Of a stretch of DNA of 33,008 nt, positions 1 to 8,673 are shown piece after piece (position 1 is the stretch's first letter; the number at the start of each line of letters is the position of its first letter). The stretch comes from Parablautia intestinalis. GTDB lineage: Bacteria > Bacillota > Clostridia > Lachnospirales > Lachnospiraceae. The stretch lies in NCBI GenBank assembly GCA_003612395.1, contig RAYQ01000030.1:1-33008 (forward strand). Direction: 5' to 3'. Both the position numbers and the translations under genes were made by a program. Below the pieces are notes generated by a model. It searched no databases and was not told where the DNA came from. It saw nothing but the letters and a program-made list of their open reading frames with translations.

Positions 1-115
1 AAGAATTGTCATATCTTGATTCTTACCCAAAAAGAGGTATTTTTTTCCAAAGACACAAACTATTTTACACTACCATTAAATCAGTACTTCCTTAATTGCT
101 CCGCAGGATGTGCAT

Positions 116-137
116 GAAACGCTTTAATCAGCGTTTC
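116..137 (-). terminator. Hairpin just past the AraC-family gene
   Basis: A perfect 8-bp inverted repeat (GAAACGCT and AGCGTTTC) with a 6-nt loop lies directly downstream of the stop codon of the leftward regulator gene. On the minus strand there is no clear U-tract after the stem, so it is a weak intrinsic terminator at best. The rest of 1-115 is AT-rich and shows no gene. Confidence 0.35.
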
Positions 138-138
138 C

Positions 139-1236
139 CTAAAGAACTTTATTCTTTTTTCTGTATTCTCTTGGCGTCATACCATATTCTTTTTGGAATT
201 GGTTATAAAAATGTGTTCTATCGGAAAAACCAAGTTCTGAGATAATAGATGATACGGTATTGGTGCTGTGTATCAGCATCCAGGCTGCCTTTTGCATGGT
301 AAAAGAAACACCATATTCGAAAGTATTTAATCCAGTGTATTTTTTTATTATGTGATTAATGTAATTTCCAGAATAATTTAATCGGGCAGACAATTGTGAA
401 CGATTAATTCTGCCGTTAGTCTCCTCCATCAAATGTGTAATTTCAGCGAAAAGTTTCCCTTCGGCTTTTGTACCCAACTGGGTTGACTTCGTGAGATAAT
501 AGTCAGGGTTATCCAGATAATACATTATGCGGTAAATGATTGCTTTAACATACAATGTGCTGCCTGGTGTTGGATTTACCAAAATATTTGACAACTCATC
601 TAATAGCGAATAAATATATTGTTTTATGTTCTGCACAGATGGTTCAGGAATAAAGTCAATATATTTTTTTTGCGAGTAATTCATTGTCTGAAACTCTTCA
701 CGTAAAAAAGTAGAAAAATCAGAATTCTTTTCTTCCTTTTCAATCTCGAAATAGCTATCTTCTCCCTCTATTAATATTTTTTCAAGAAAATCTCTGGAAA
801 TTGAAAGAGTTACAGTATGGAAACTTGTGCCGTATTCCTCAGTGTGCCGAATATTACGGTTGATAAAACAGCAGCCGTTTTCTGCATATTTATGACGAAG
901 GTTCTCAATTCGCTGATATAATTCCCCCTTCAATATGTAAACAAGTTCGTAGGTATCATGTTGGTGCAAAGGTCTGTTTTGTACGATCTCTTCAAATTCA
1001 TCTCTTGATAAAATAGTATTAAGTGAAAAATCAGGAGATAAAATAGTCATTCTGAATGGATTCTCCTCATTCGCTTCGAATCTGGTGAAATTAAGTGAAA
1101 ATGGAGCTGCCATCTGAAAGAAAACATTTTGAGATAAGCTTAGATAATTATATGGAGACTGAATATCATCATAGTCCATGATATTAACGTTTCCACTTTT
1201 TACCAGATTATTTGTAGCTATACTGCAATACGACAT
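139..1236 (-). CDS. AraC-family transcriptional regulator with cupin sensor domain
   Basis: This 365-residue protein has the architecture of AraC/XylS regulators that control sugar-utilisation operons. An N-terminal cupin-like ligand-binding region is visible around residues 88-150 (HQHDTYELVYILKG, then a second HTEEY box). Two helix-turn-helix segments make up the last 100 residues or so: the first near 276-302, the second near 328-360, with the typical ELGFSDRTHFYNQFQKEYG and GMTPREYR signature. The start at 1236 is supported by an AGGAGG sequence 5 nt upstream on the minus strand. The gene is divergent from the transporter-glycosidase operon, so by family precedent it probably activates that operon in response to the imported glycoside or a product. 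The sugar cannot be read from the sequence. The family assignment is secure; the regulatory target is inferred from position. Confidence 0.93.
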   Translation of the reverse strand: MSYCSIATNNLVKSGNVNIMDYDDIQSPYNYLSLSQNVFFQMAAPFSLNFTRFEANEENPFRMTILSPDFSLNTILSRDEFEEIVQNRPLHQHDTYELVYILKGELYQRIENLRHKYAENGCCFINRNIRHTEEYGTSFHTVTLSISRDFLEKILIEGEDSYFEIEKEEKNSDFSTFLREEFQTMNYSQKKYIDFIPEPSVQNIKQYIYSLLDELSNILVNPTPGSTLYVKAIIYRIMYYLDNPDYYLTKSTQLGTKAEGKLFAEITHLMEETNGRINRSQLSARLNYSGNYINHIIKKYTGLNTFEYGVSFTMQKAAWMLIHSTNTVSSIISELGFSDRTHFYNQFQKEYGMTPREYRKKNKVL

Positions 1237-1270
1237 TTCAGCCTCCTGATATATAAGAAATTATTATTCT

Positions 1271-1348
1271 ATTCACATATATAATATATAATGACGAAAA
1301 AAGCAAGCGTTTAGTAAATGGATAAGGTGATTTTATATGATATATGAT
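1271..1348 (+). repeat. Direct repeat copy A: duplicated promoter segment
   Basis: About 78 bp that align with 1633-1709 at roughly 80 percent identity by eye. Both copies start with ATTCAC, continue through an AT-rich TATAATATA stretch and ATGACGAAA, and share the word GCAAGCGTTT. This copy lies between the regulator start and a decayed gene fragment. Its -35-like box is TTAGTA, where copy B has TTGGCA. The shared GCAAGCGTTT could be an AraC-family operator or a degenerate catabolite-response element. Confidence 0.75.
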
Positions 1349-1477
1349 GGCAGTGTTTTAATAGCAACGCAAGTTGTAAATACTATTTCAGCTGTTTGCA
1401 ATGCTAAATCTGGAGTTTTTACAATCCATGACCTTCCTTTTGAATCTTGGTGCCTACAAGGTGGGCGGTGGAGTGGC
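1337..1477 (+). pseudogene. Decayed C-terminal fragment of a DapB_N-like oxidoreductase
   Basis: Reading from the ATG at 1337, the first 35 or so codons match the C-terminal part of the intact oxidoreductase encoded at 8674-9810. About half of 32 aligned positions are identical, including the run TIHD followed by one residue and P, the VVN/IVN box and the VC box. The frame then diverges at about 1447 and stops at 1478-1480. There is no N-terminal Rossmann domain and no strong ribosome binding site, so this is a remnant. It probably records an earlier paralogue, or an earlier arrangement of the operon, at the divergent promoter. Confidence 0.7.
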
Positions 1478-1632
1478 TGACATCATCGGAAATGCTGGTT
1501 TTCGGTGGCAGATGCAGCAGGACAAAGCTGCATGGAGATAGATGGTATTTCATCTATTGTAATGGTAGGTGAACCAGCCGCATACTGAAAACAGATGAGA
1601 AGCTGGTTTCATTTTGCCCTTAATCAGTTATT
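1448..1632. other. Decayed spacer between the promoter duplicates
   Basis: No intact gene is visible. One frame from about 1450 to 1541 reads as a short gene-like, glycine-rich piece (GAYKVGGGVADIIGNAGF) that ends at a TAG. A second short frame follows from about 1530 to 1588. These may be further scraps of a lost operon. I could not assign a family; the glycine-rich start only loosely recalls GPH transporters. Confidence 0.4.
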
Positions 1633-1709
1633 ATTCACGTATATAATATAAAATGACGAAATATGCAAGCGTTTGGCAGATAGACGAGTGATTCTATATT
1701 ATATATAAT
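1633..1709 (+). repeat. Direct repeat copy B: promoter segment of the transporter operon
   Basis: Second copy of the segment at 1271-1348, placed immediately upstream of the transporter gene. It keeps GCAAGCGTTT followed by GGCA and the AT-rich TATATTATATATAAT run. The two copies bracket the decayed fragment, as expected from a tandem duplication followed by decay or deletion of the intervening gene. Confidence 0.75.
1673..1700 (+). promoter_or_regulatory. Predicted promoter of the glycosidase operon
   Basis: TTGGCA (1673-1678) and TATATT (1695-1700) are separated by 16 bp, each one mismatch from the sigma-A consensus. The -35 box overlaps the GCAAGCGTTT word shared by the repeat copies, which would suit control by the neighbouring AraC-type protein. 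The prediction comes from sequence only. Confidence 0.5.
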
Positions 1710-1754
1710 TAAATCACAGTATTGAAATCCAAAAAATGTAAAGGAGAAAAAGAA

Positions 1755-3098
1755 ATGGAAAAAAACAAAGTTAAGGGTCCGGATTATGTACCATTCTGGA
1801 AAATTGCTGCATGGGGAACAAGACCAATCGCTTTAGGCGCAGTCACAATTCTCACAATGTATTTATCACTGTATTGTACAGACACACTTAAAATGCCTGC
1901 GGCATTGGTAGGGTCTTTGCTGATGGCAAGTAAAATTTTTGATGGCGTAACTGACTTGCTTGCAGGATGGCTTGTTGATAATACCAATACCAAATGGGGC
2001 AAGGGACGGCCTTATGAATTAAGTATCCTTGGCGTATGGATATGTACTTATGCCATGTTTGCCGCATCTGATAAATGGAGCCTTGTTGGAAAGTCTGTCT
2101 GGCTCTTTATCATGTATACACTTATATTCTCAGTATTCACGACCTTGTTAAGTGCGGCAGAAACACCTTATATTATCAGAGCATTTAAGACACAGATGGG
2201 TGTTGTCAAGGCTGCTTCTTATAGCGGTATCATTGTTACAATGGGTTCTATGATTGTTTCTATCTCTTTGCCAATCTTTATCGGTTCTATGGGCAGTACG
2301 GCAGCCGGGTGGAGAAAAATGGTTGGAATGTACGCTATTCCATTGGTTCTCATAGGTCTGATCCGGTTCCTTGTTGTCAAGGAAGACGCTTCTGTTGTAG
2401 AGGATAACAAAACAGAAGAAAAGGTTGGTATAAAAGAGATTTTACAGGTTGTTAAATCAAATAAATATGTATGGCTGATGAGCATTATATTTATGGTACC
2501 TACTCTTTTGACAAGCTTATCCGCTAATACATATTACTTTACCTGGATTGTTGGTGATATCGAGAAGATGTCGATTTTGTCAATGCTTGGCATGATTGGA
2601 CTTGTTTTGATATTGTTTTTCCCAGCCCTTATGAAGAAATTTACTGCAATGGAAATTGTTGGATTTACTGCTGTTTTAGCAATTGCCGGATATGCAATTT
2701 TGTTCTTTGCAGGAACTAACATGGCATTATTAATCGTAGGCAGTCTCCTTATAAGCTTCATATCGTTACCAACATCTTATATGAAGTCTCCGGTTGTTAT
2801 GGATCTTTCTGATTATAATGAAATCAATGGCCATGCCAGAATGGAAGCAACGTTGTCTGCAGTTGCCAATTTCCTGAACAAGCTGAGTGGCGCTTTTGGT
2901 TCCTTCCTTTTAGGAATTATGCTTACTTTTGGCGGATATGACGGAAGCCTTTCTACTCAGCCGGAAAGCGCAATTAATATGATTCGTATTATTTTTAGTG
3001 TTATTCCTGCAATTTTTATGGTAATTGTACTGATTTGTATTTATGTATATCGTCCATTGGATAAGTTCCTGGCAGAGAAGAGAGCGGAGAAAAAGTAG
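1755..3098 (+). CDS. GPH-family sugar:cation symporter (MFS)
   Basis: This 447-residue, strongly hydrophobic protein resembles glycoside-pentoside-hexuronide:cation symporters of the MelB type. The N-terminal half contains the family signature: SKIFDGVTDLLAG followed shortly by LVDNTNTKWGKGRPY, the conserved Asp-rich cation and sugar-binding helix plus cytoplasmic loop. About twelve membrane segments are expected and length is normal. I place the start at the ATG at 1755 because AAGGAG lies 8 nt upstream; a TTG in frame at 1722 has no such site. It is the first gene of an operon with three glycosidases, so it probably imports the glycoside or oligosaccharide that they cleave inside the cell. 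The substrate is not predictable from the sequence. Confidence 0.9.
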   Translation: MEKNKVKGPDYVPFWKIAAWGTRPIALGAVTILTMYLSLYCTDTLKMPAALVGSLLMASKIFDGVTDLLAGWLVDNTNTKWGKGRPYELSILGVWICTYAMFAASDKWSLVGKSVWLFIMYTLIFSVFTTLLSAAETPYIIRAFKTQMGVVKAASYSGIIVTMGSMIVSISLPIFIGSMGSTAAGWRKMVGMYAIPLVLIGLIRFLVVKEDASVVEDNKTEEKVGIKEILQVVKSNKYVWLMSIIFMVPTLLTSLSANTYYFTWIVGDIEKMSILSMLGMIGLVLILFFPALMKKFTAMEIVGFTAVLAIAGYAILFFAGTNMALLIVGSLLISFISLPTSYMKSPVVMDLSDYNEINGHARMEATLSAVANFLNKLSGAFGSFLLGIMLTFGGYDGSLSTQPESAINMIRIIFSVIPAIFMVIVLICIYVYRPLDKFLAEKRAEKK

Positions 3099-3189
3099 AG
3101 AAAATATAATAGAAATATAGAAATTTTGATTGTGGATGGACTTTCTATAAGAAGGACTCTACATCGAAAGAGAAACAGGAGGTAAGATT

Positions 3190-4443
3190 ATGGGCAGCAA
3201 ATTTTTGGTTGGTGCGGCTACTGCCGCTCATCAGGTTGAGGGCAACAACATCCACAGTGATAACTGGGTAATGGAAAATCTGGAGCATTCCACATTTGCA
3301 GAACGTTCCGGGGATGCGGTGGATCATTATAATAAGTATGAAGAGGATATTAAGATGCTTGCATCTGCCGGATGCAATGCATACCGTTTCTCTATAGAGT
3401 GGGCAAGGATTGAGCCCGAAGAAGGGGTTTATGATGAAAAGGAAATCAGCCATTACAGGAAAGTATTGGACTGCTGTGAGGAAAACCATATCACACCGAT
3501 TGTGACACTGCATCATTTTTCAAGCCCTGCATGGCTGATCGGAAAAGGCGGATGGGGTGATTCTTATGTGGAGGATGCCTTTGCACGGTACGCGGAATAT
3601 GTGGTTTCCAAACTTGAAAGGAAGCTGCCTTACATTTGCACTATCAATGAAGCGAATATGGGTTTCCAGCTTCAGAAGGTAATTGAAGATATGATGAAGT
3701 CCATGCAGAGAGAAGGCAACGTTCAGGTCGGTATGAACATGGATATGAGTGCGGTTATGGTCGGTCTGGAAGAGCAGGCAAACGCCTTTGGATGTGATAA
3801 GGAACATATCAATACATTCCTTGCAGCGCGCAGCCAGGAACAGGAGCTTTTTGTTATGAGGGCGCACAGGAAAGCGTATCAGGCAATCAAAAAAGTTTCA
3901 CCGGATACAAAGGTTGGACTTACCTTATCCCTTTTTGACTACCAGCCGGAGGAAGACGGGCAGGAAGAGGCAGCAAGGCTCTGGCAGGAAGATTTCGGGT
4001 TTTATCTTCCCTATATTAAAGAAGATGATTTCTTAGGGGTACAGAACTATTCCCGTAAGGTTGTGACTTCTGCGGGGGCATTGGAACCGGCACAGGATGC
4101 ACCCCTGACGCAGATGGGATATGAAGATTATCCGGCAGGGATTGGACATGTGCTCAGGAAGGTTGCGAAAGAGTTTCCGGGTGAGCTTATGGTGACGGAA
4201 AACGGGATTGCCACCAGTGATGACAAAAGACGCTGTGAATTTATCAAAGAAGCATTTTCAGGGGTGGAAAGCTGTGTCAAGGACGGGCTGCCGGTGATTG
4301 GGTACTGCTATTGGAGCCTTCTTGATAATTTTGAATGGCAGGCAGGTTTTTGCAAGACCTTTGGATTGATTGCGGTTGACCGTTCTACGCAGAAGCGCAC
4401 AGCGAAAGAGAGCCTGAAAGTATTGGGGACATTGGCGGGATGA
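3190..4443 (+). CDS. GH1 family beta-glycosidase
   Basis: The 417-residue protein is a glycoside hydrolase family 1 (beta/alpha)8 barrel, a retaining beta-glucosidase or 6-phospho-beta-glucosidase type enzyme. Visible landmarks are the N-terminal FLVGAATAAHQVEG, YRFSIEWARIEP near residue 65, the acid/base glutamate in TINEAN (E154) and the nucleophile glutamate in VTENG (E337). A C-terminal YWSLLDNFEWQAGF box forms part of the aglycone/sugar site. No signal peptide is present, so it acts in the cytoplasm on imported substrate. It is slightly shorter than many GH1 enzymes (about 450 residues). AGGAGG lies 7 nt before the ATG. With the neighbouring GH39 and GH2 enzymes it probably removes one sugar of a mixed glycoside. 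The NEA motif, in place of the usual NEP, is a small departure. Confidence 0.93.
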   Translation: MGSKFLVGAATAAHQVEGNNIHSDNWVMENLEHSTFAERSGDAVDHYNKYEEDIKMLASAGCNAYRFSIEWARIEPEEGVYDEKEISHYRKVLDCCEENHITPIVTLHHFSSPAWLIGKGGWGDSYVEDAFARYAEYVVSKLERKLPYICTINEANMGFQLQKVIEDMMKSMQREGNVQVGMNMDMSAVMVGLEEQANAFGCDKEHINTFLAARSQEQELFVMRAHRKAYQAIKKVSPDTKVGLTLSLFDYQPEEDGQEEAARLWQEDFGFYLPYIKEDDFLGVQNYSRKVVTSAGALEPAQDAPLTQMGYEDYPAGIGHVLRKVAKEFPGELMVTENGIATSDDKRRCEFIKEAFSGVESCVKDGLPVIGYCYWSLLDNFEWQAGFCKTFGLIAVDRSTQKRTAKESLKVLGTLAG

Positions 4444-4473
4444 AACTAAAGTAAACAGGAGGAGGTAATTGAC

Positions 4474-5988
4474 ATGGCCGTAAAATATTTTGTAGATGCA
4501 GGAAAAGAAGGAAGGGAGTATCCCCATTATTGGGAGAAATGTGTTGGAAGCTGTCATGCGTCCACGCTTTTGCGGGAAGATGTAAGAAATCAGATCAGGA
4601 GGGCGCACGAAGAGATCGGGTTCGAGTATATCAGATTCCATGGTCTTTTAAATGATGATATGAGTGTCGTGATTGCTCCGATGATGCCATTTGAGGAACC
4701 CCAGATTTCATTTTTTAATATTGACTGCGTTTTTGATTTCCTGCTGGAAATTGGAATGAAACCTTTTGTGGAACTTGGGTTTATGCCGGAAGCGTATGCA
4801 AGCGGTACTTCTACCTGCTTCCACTATAAAGGAAATGTAACCATGCCAAAAGAGGATGGCAAATGGCAGTGGCTGATAAAAGAACTGGTTCAGCATCTTG
4901 TTGACCGGTATGGATTGGAAGAGATTCAAAGTTGGTTTTTTGAGGTTTGGAATGAGCCAAACCTGCGGTTCTTTTTTGACGGGACAATGGAAGATTATTT
5001 CCATCTGTATGAAATGACTGCAAGAGCGGTGAAAGAAGTAGATGTTTCCCTTAAGGTCGGAGGCCCGGCAACATCTAACAATATGTGGATACCGGAATTG
5101 AAGAAATTCTGCCATGAAAACAATGTACCGCTTGATTTTATTTCTACGCATCATTACCCCAGTGACGATCCACTTTCGCGGGCTGGGATGAATGGACCGG
5201 GAACAAAGGGCAGCGGCATGGATGAAAATGTGATTAAGCAGGCAATGGAAATGGGACCGGAGAAATTCAAGGAAATCATGCAGCAGGTGATTGGTGGCGA
5301 AAATAACAATCCGAGGGATATTCTGGCGAGGCTGACTAAAAAGGCAAAAGAAGAGGCAGGAGAGCTGCCGCTTTATTATACGGAGTGGAATGCCGGACAT
5401 TTTGATACCAACTATGCGGCAGCGGCAATAACACAGATTTTTGCATATAATGAAGGGTTAGTAGAAGGGTATTCTTACTGGTGTATTTCAGATATCTTTG
5501 AGGAACTTGGTCTGCATGGACTGCCTTTTAATAATGAATTCGGTCTGGTCAATGTCTATGGTATAAGAAAACCGTCCTATAGGTTATTTGAGGCGCTGCG
5601 TCAGGCTGGGACAAAGAGGCTTGAGGTATCGGGGGAACAGCACAGGACAGCAGAGGTAATGGCATTATCAGATGATAAGGAGATTATGGTTTTTGCCTAT
5701 AATCATGATATTGAAGAGAGAAATATCGAAGCACAGGATATGGAGATAACTGTAAGCGGAAAATATACTTCTGTGCAAAAAGCGGTAATTGATTCTGACC
5801 ATTGTAATCCGCTGGCAGTATGGGAAGCCCAGGGGAAGCCTGCCTATCCTACAAAGGAACAGCTTGCAGAGATGGAAGAAGCTTCAAAGCTGATTTTTGA
5901 AGATATTCCCGTATCTAATGGGGAATCCCAGATACTCTTGTGTCATGCGGAAAAAGAAAGCGTAACGATTTACAGGTTGAAGAAATAA
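4474..5988 (+). CDS. GH39 family glycosidase (beta-xylosidase-like)
   Basis: This 504-residue protein matches glycoside hydrolase family 39, whose characterised bacterial members are mainly beta-D-xylosidases. The N-terminal barrel contains YIRFHGLLNDDM near 52-63 and the acid/base glutamate in EVWNEPN (E161). The nucleophile glutamate lies in YYTEWN (E304), near residue 302. The last 130 or so residues form a beta-rich accessory region. There is no signal peptide, which indicates cytoplasmic action. AGGAGGAGG precedes the ATG by 8 nt, and the gene starts 31 bp after the GH1 stop, consistent with one transcript. Xylosidase activity is plausible, but related activities on other beta-linked pentoses or uronic acids are known in this clan, so the substrate stays open. 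Confidence 0.88.
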   Translation: MAVKYFVDAGKEGREYPHYWEKCVGSCHASTLLREDVRNQIRRAHEEIGFEYIRFHGLLNDDMSVVIAPMMPFEEPQISFFNIDCVFDFLLEIGMKPFVELGFMPEAYASGTSTCFHYKGNVTMPKEDGKWQWLIKELVQHLVDRYGLEEIQSWFFEVWNEPNLRFFFDGTMEDYFHLYEMTARAVKEVDVSLKVGGPATSNNMWIPELKKFCHENNVPLDFISTHHYPSDDPLSRAGMNGPGTKGSGMDENVIKQAMEMGPEKFKEIMQQVIGGENNNPRDILARLTKKAKEEAGELPLYYTEWNAGHFDTNYAAAAITQIFAYNEGLVEGYSYWCISDIFEELGLHGLPFNNEFGLVNVYGIRKPSYRLFEALRQAGTKRLEVSGEQHRTAEVMALSDDKEIMVFAYNHDIEERNIEAQDMEITVSGKYTSVQKAVIDSDHCNPLAVWEAQGKPAYPTKEQLAEMEEASKLIFEDIPVSNGESQILLCHAEKESVTIYRLKK

Positions 5989-6001
5989 ATTCCATAAATA
6001 T

Positions 6002-6087
6002 AAACTCTGCAAAACAGGAATAGAACGGATGCAGTACTATGAAGCCGAGGGCTGATTAGCTATAATGGTTCAAGTATAGAGAGAGAG
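6002..6087 (+). pseudogene. Possible MerR-like HTH remnant between GH39 and GH2
   Basis: In the 108-bp gap, one frame (6002-6052) reads KLCKTGIERMQYYEAEG and hits a stop. The adjacent frame from 6049 continues as GLISYNGSSIERE. Joined by a one-base shift, this resembles the MerR-family helix-turn-helix segment (typically RYYEKEGLI). Only about 28 residues are involved and no promoter or start is clear, so it may be chance or a short decayed regulator. Confidence 0.25.
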
Positions 6088-6096
6088 GGCAAAAAC

Positions 6097-8598
6097 ATGA
6101 TACGCAAAAAATGGAATAGTGGATGGCATGTGAGCAAACCGGGAGGCAGCCCGATGATGGCGGCAATGCAGGGAGGCGCTTCGGCAACAGAGACAGTTAC
6201 ACTTCCCCATGACGCAATGATCCATGAGAAGCGCACGAAAGAGACAAAGAATCAGCATCAGACCGGATTTTATCCCGGAGGGGTTTATCATTATACGAAG
6301 AATTTTGATGTGCCAAAGGAATGGGCGGATAAGAATGTTACCCTTGAATTTGAAGGGGTTTACAGGAACGCTATGGTGTATGTGAACGGGGATTATGCGG
6401 GCGGACATCCCTATGGGTATACCAACTTTTATATTGAGCTGGATGATTTCCTGAAATATGGGCAGAATAATGAAATCAAAGTGGTTGCCAACAATTCCGC
6501 AGAGGAAGACTCCAGATGGTATTCCGGGAGTGGTATCTATAGGAATGTGAATATCATGGTGGGAAACCGGCTGCACATTGCAGCGGACGGGGTGCAAATC
6601 ACCACGCCGGAGGTAGAAGAGGATTGTGCGACTGTCCAGGTTGCAGTCAGAATGGAGAATAAGGGATATCAAAGGCATAAAGTAAGGGTGGTAACAGAAC
6701 TGTCAGATGGGGAAGGAAAGATTTCCGGAAAAGAAACCACACTGGTATCCGTATTCCCGAATCAGGAAATCCCGGTCAGACAGCGGATTTTAGTGGATAC
6801 CCCGAAACTGTGGGATGTGGATGAGCCTAACCTTTATACCTGTACCGTAAAAATCGTGGAAGACGGGGAAGTATTGGATGAAGTGAAGGAGACTTTCGGT
6901 ATTCGTACAATTACCATGAATGCAAAGCATGGGCTCCGGTTAAACGGCAAAGAAATAAATTTGCGCGGAAGCTGTATTCACCATGACAATGGAATCATAG
7001 GCGCAGCCACCTTAGAAAGTGCGGAATGGCGCCGGTGCAGGCAGTTAAAGGAGGCGGGATTTAATTGTATCCGCAGTTCCCATCATCCAGTCAGTAAGGC
7101 AATGTTGGATGCATGTGACAGGATAGGGATGCTGGTGCTTGATGAATTGTCCGACATGTGGACAAGGACAAAAAATAACAATGATTATGCACAGGCTTTT
7201 TCCGATTATTGGGAGAAGGACGTGGAGCAGATGGTGGCGAAAGATTATAACCATCCCTCGGTCATTATGTACATATCCGGTAATGAGATTCAGGAAGTCG
7301 CCAGTGCAAAGGGAGCGGAGTTAAACCGAAGGATTACGGAGAAATTCCATGCGCTGGACGGCACCCGGTATGTGACGGTGGCTGTCAATGGCCTGCTTGC
7401 CTGTGTGGATCATATGGGGGAGATCATGTGTTCCATTATGGGAATCTCCATGGAAGAGATGATGCAGATGATGGCGGCACAGGCAGCGCCCAAGGAGGAA
7501 TCCGGCACAAGTGTGGATGCGGCCAATGGTTCTACGGATTTGATGTCCGGTCCTACGGCGGATGCTTTTGCGAAAAATGAGATCGTAACCGGATTATTGG
7601 AGGAATTTGCATCCGTTACGGATCTGACAGGCTACAATTATCTGACTGCAAGGCATGAGATGGAGCATGAGATGTATCCGAACCGTGTGATTCTCGGAAC
7701 GGAGACGCTGCCTGCAGATATCGTAAGGCTGTGGAAGATCGTGAAAGAAAATCCCCATGTGATTGGCGACATGACATGGACGGGATACGATTATCTTGGC
7801 GAGGCCGGCTGCGCGGTATGGTACTATGACGGCAGGCATGGTTTTACGCCTAACTGGCCCATCAGCATTGCCTATGTGGGAGATATTGACATTACAGGAT
7901 ACCGCAGGCCGATGAGTTATTACAGGGAGATTGTATATGGGCTCCGGAAGAAACCTTACATTGCAGTGGAGCGGGTGAACCACTATGGGGAAAGCACAAT
8001 AAAGACTGCGTGGATGTGGAAGGATGAGATTGCAAGCTGGACGTGGGATGGCTATGAAGGGAAACCGGCAGTTGTCAATGTGTATTCCAATGCGGATGAG
8101 GTGGAATTGTTTCAGGACGGGAAATCTCTTGGAAGGAAGCCGGTTGGCGAAGAAACTGATTATTATGTGTCTTTTGAGACCCGGTACCAGCCGGGGAAAC
8201 TGGAAGCTGTATGCTACCGGAACGGCGTGGAAGACGGCAGGGATGAACTTGTGACAGCAGGGGCAGATGTGGAACTGTGTGTGGATTCTGATAAAAAGGT
8301 TTTGGCGGCGGATGGAGCAGACCTTGCCTATGTGACCATATGTCTAAAAGACAAAGATGGCAACGTGAACCTTCAGGCGAAAAAGGAAGTGACAGTTTCC
8401 GTAGAAGGAGCCGGAAGCCTGCAGGGATTTGGAAGCGCAGACCCGGAGACAGAAAATGATTATGACAATACCGTATGGGAGACTTATGACGGATATCTTC
8501 TTGCGGTTGTGCGGGCAGGCGAGGAAGCCGGGGAAATTAAAGCGATTTTTTCTTCCGAAGGCTGCGAAAAGCAGGAGGTCATTATTAAGGTTGAATAG
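6097..8598 (+). CDS. GH2 family glycosidase (beta-galactosidase/glucuronidase-like)
   Basis: The 833-residue protein has the multidomain layout of glycoside hydrolase family 2. An N-terminal jelly-roll sugar-binding domain (about 1-180, with FYPGGVYHYTKNF and RWYSGSGIYRNV) is followed by an immunoglobulin-like domain (about 180-275) and a catalytic barrel. The barrel shows GFNCIRSSHHP, the acid/base glutamate in SGNEIQE (E397) and the nucleophile glutamate in GTETLP (E536). C-terminal Ig-like domains (about 630-833) resemble the DUF4982 and Big-type tail common in gut Bacteroidetes and Clostridia GH2 enzymes. There is no signal peptide. Residues 445-490 form a Met/Ala/Ser-rich insert inside the barrel. 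Activity on beta-galactosides, glucuronides or other hexosides cannot be distinguished here. It is preceded by GAGAGGG and belongs to the same rightward gene set. Confidence 0.92.
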   Translation: MIRKKWNSGWHVSKPGGSPMMAAMQGGASATETVTLPHDAMIHEKRTKETKNQHQTGFYPGGVYHYTKNFDVPKEWADKNVTLEFEGVYRNAMVYVNGDYAGGHPYGYTNFYIELDDFLKYGQNNEIKVVANNSAEEDSRWYSGSGIYRNVNIMVGNRLHIAADGVQITTPEVEEDCATVQVAVRMENKGYQRHKVRVVTELSDGEGKISGKETTLVSVFPNQEIPVRQRILVDTPKLWDVDEPNLYTCTVKIVEDGEVLDEVKETFGIRTITMNAKHGLRLNGKEINLRGSCIHHDNGIIGAATLESAEWRRCRQLKEAGFNCIRSSHHPVSKAMLDACDRIGMLVLDELSDMWTRTKNNNDYAQAFSDYWEKDVEQMVAKDYNHPSVIMYISGNEIQEVASAKGAELNRRITEKFHALDGTRYVTVAVNGLLACVDHMGEIMCSIMGISMEEMMQMMAAQAAPKEESGTSVDAANGSTDLMSGPTADAFAKNEIVTGLLEEFASVTDLTGYNYLTARHEMEHEMYPNRVILGTETLPADIVRLWKIVKENPHVIGDMTWTGYDYLGEAGCAVWYYDGRHGFTPNWPISIAYVGDIDITGYRRPMSYYREIVYGLRKKPYIAVERVNHYGESTIKTAWMWKDEIASWTWDGYEGKPAVVNVYSNADEVELFQDGKSLGRKPVGEETDYYVSFETRYQPGKLEAVCYRNGVEDGRDELVTAGADVELCVDSDKKVLAADGADLAYVTICLKDKDGNVNLQAKKEVTVSVEGAGSLQGFGSADPETENDYDNTVWETYDGYLLAVVRAGEEAGEIKAIFSSEGCEKQEVIIKVE

Positions 8599-8673
8599 TA
8601 TTTATTGCATTGCTTTTGTTGCACCCGCAGTGGGGTTAGGGACTGAATCAGACAAAAACAGGAGGAATCAGAA

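Noticed and set aside
1666-1680. GCAAGCGTTTGGCA as a canonical CcpA cre site
   Set aside because: The 5' half fits but the closing CA is shifted by one base, so I keep it only as a possible operator.
4708-5400. 230-codon minus-strand frame inside the GH39 gene
   Set aside because: It is fully antisense to a well-supported glycosidase and has no family features.
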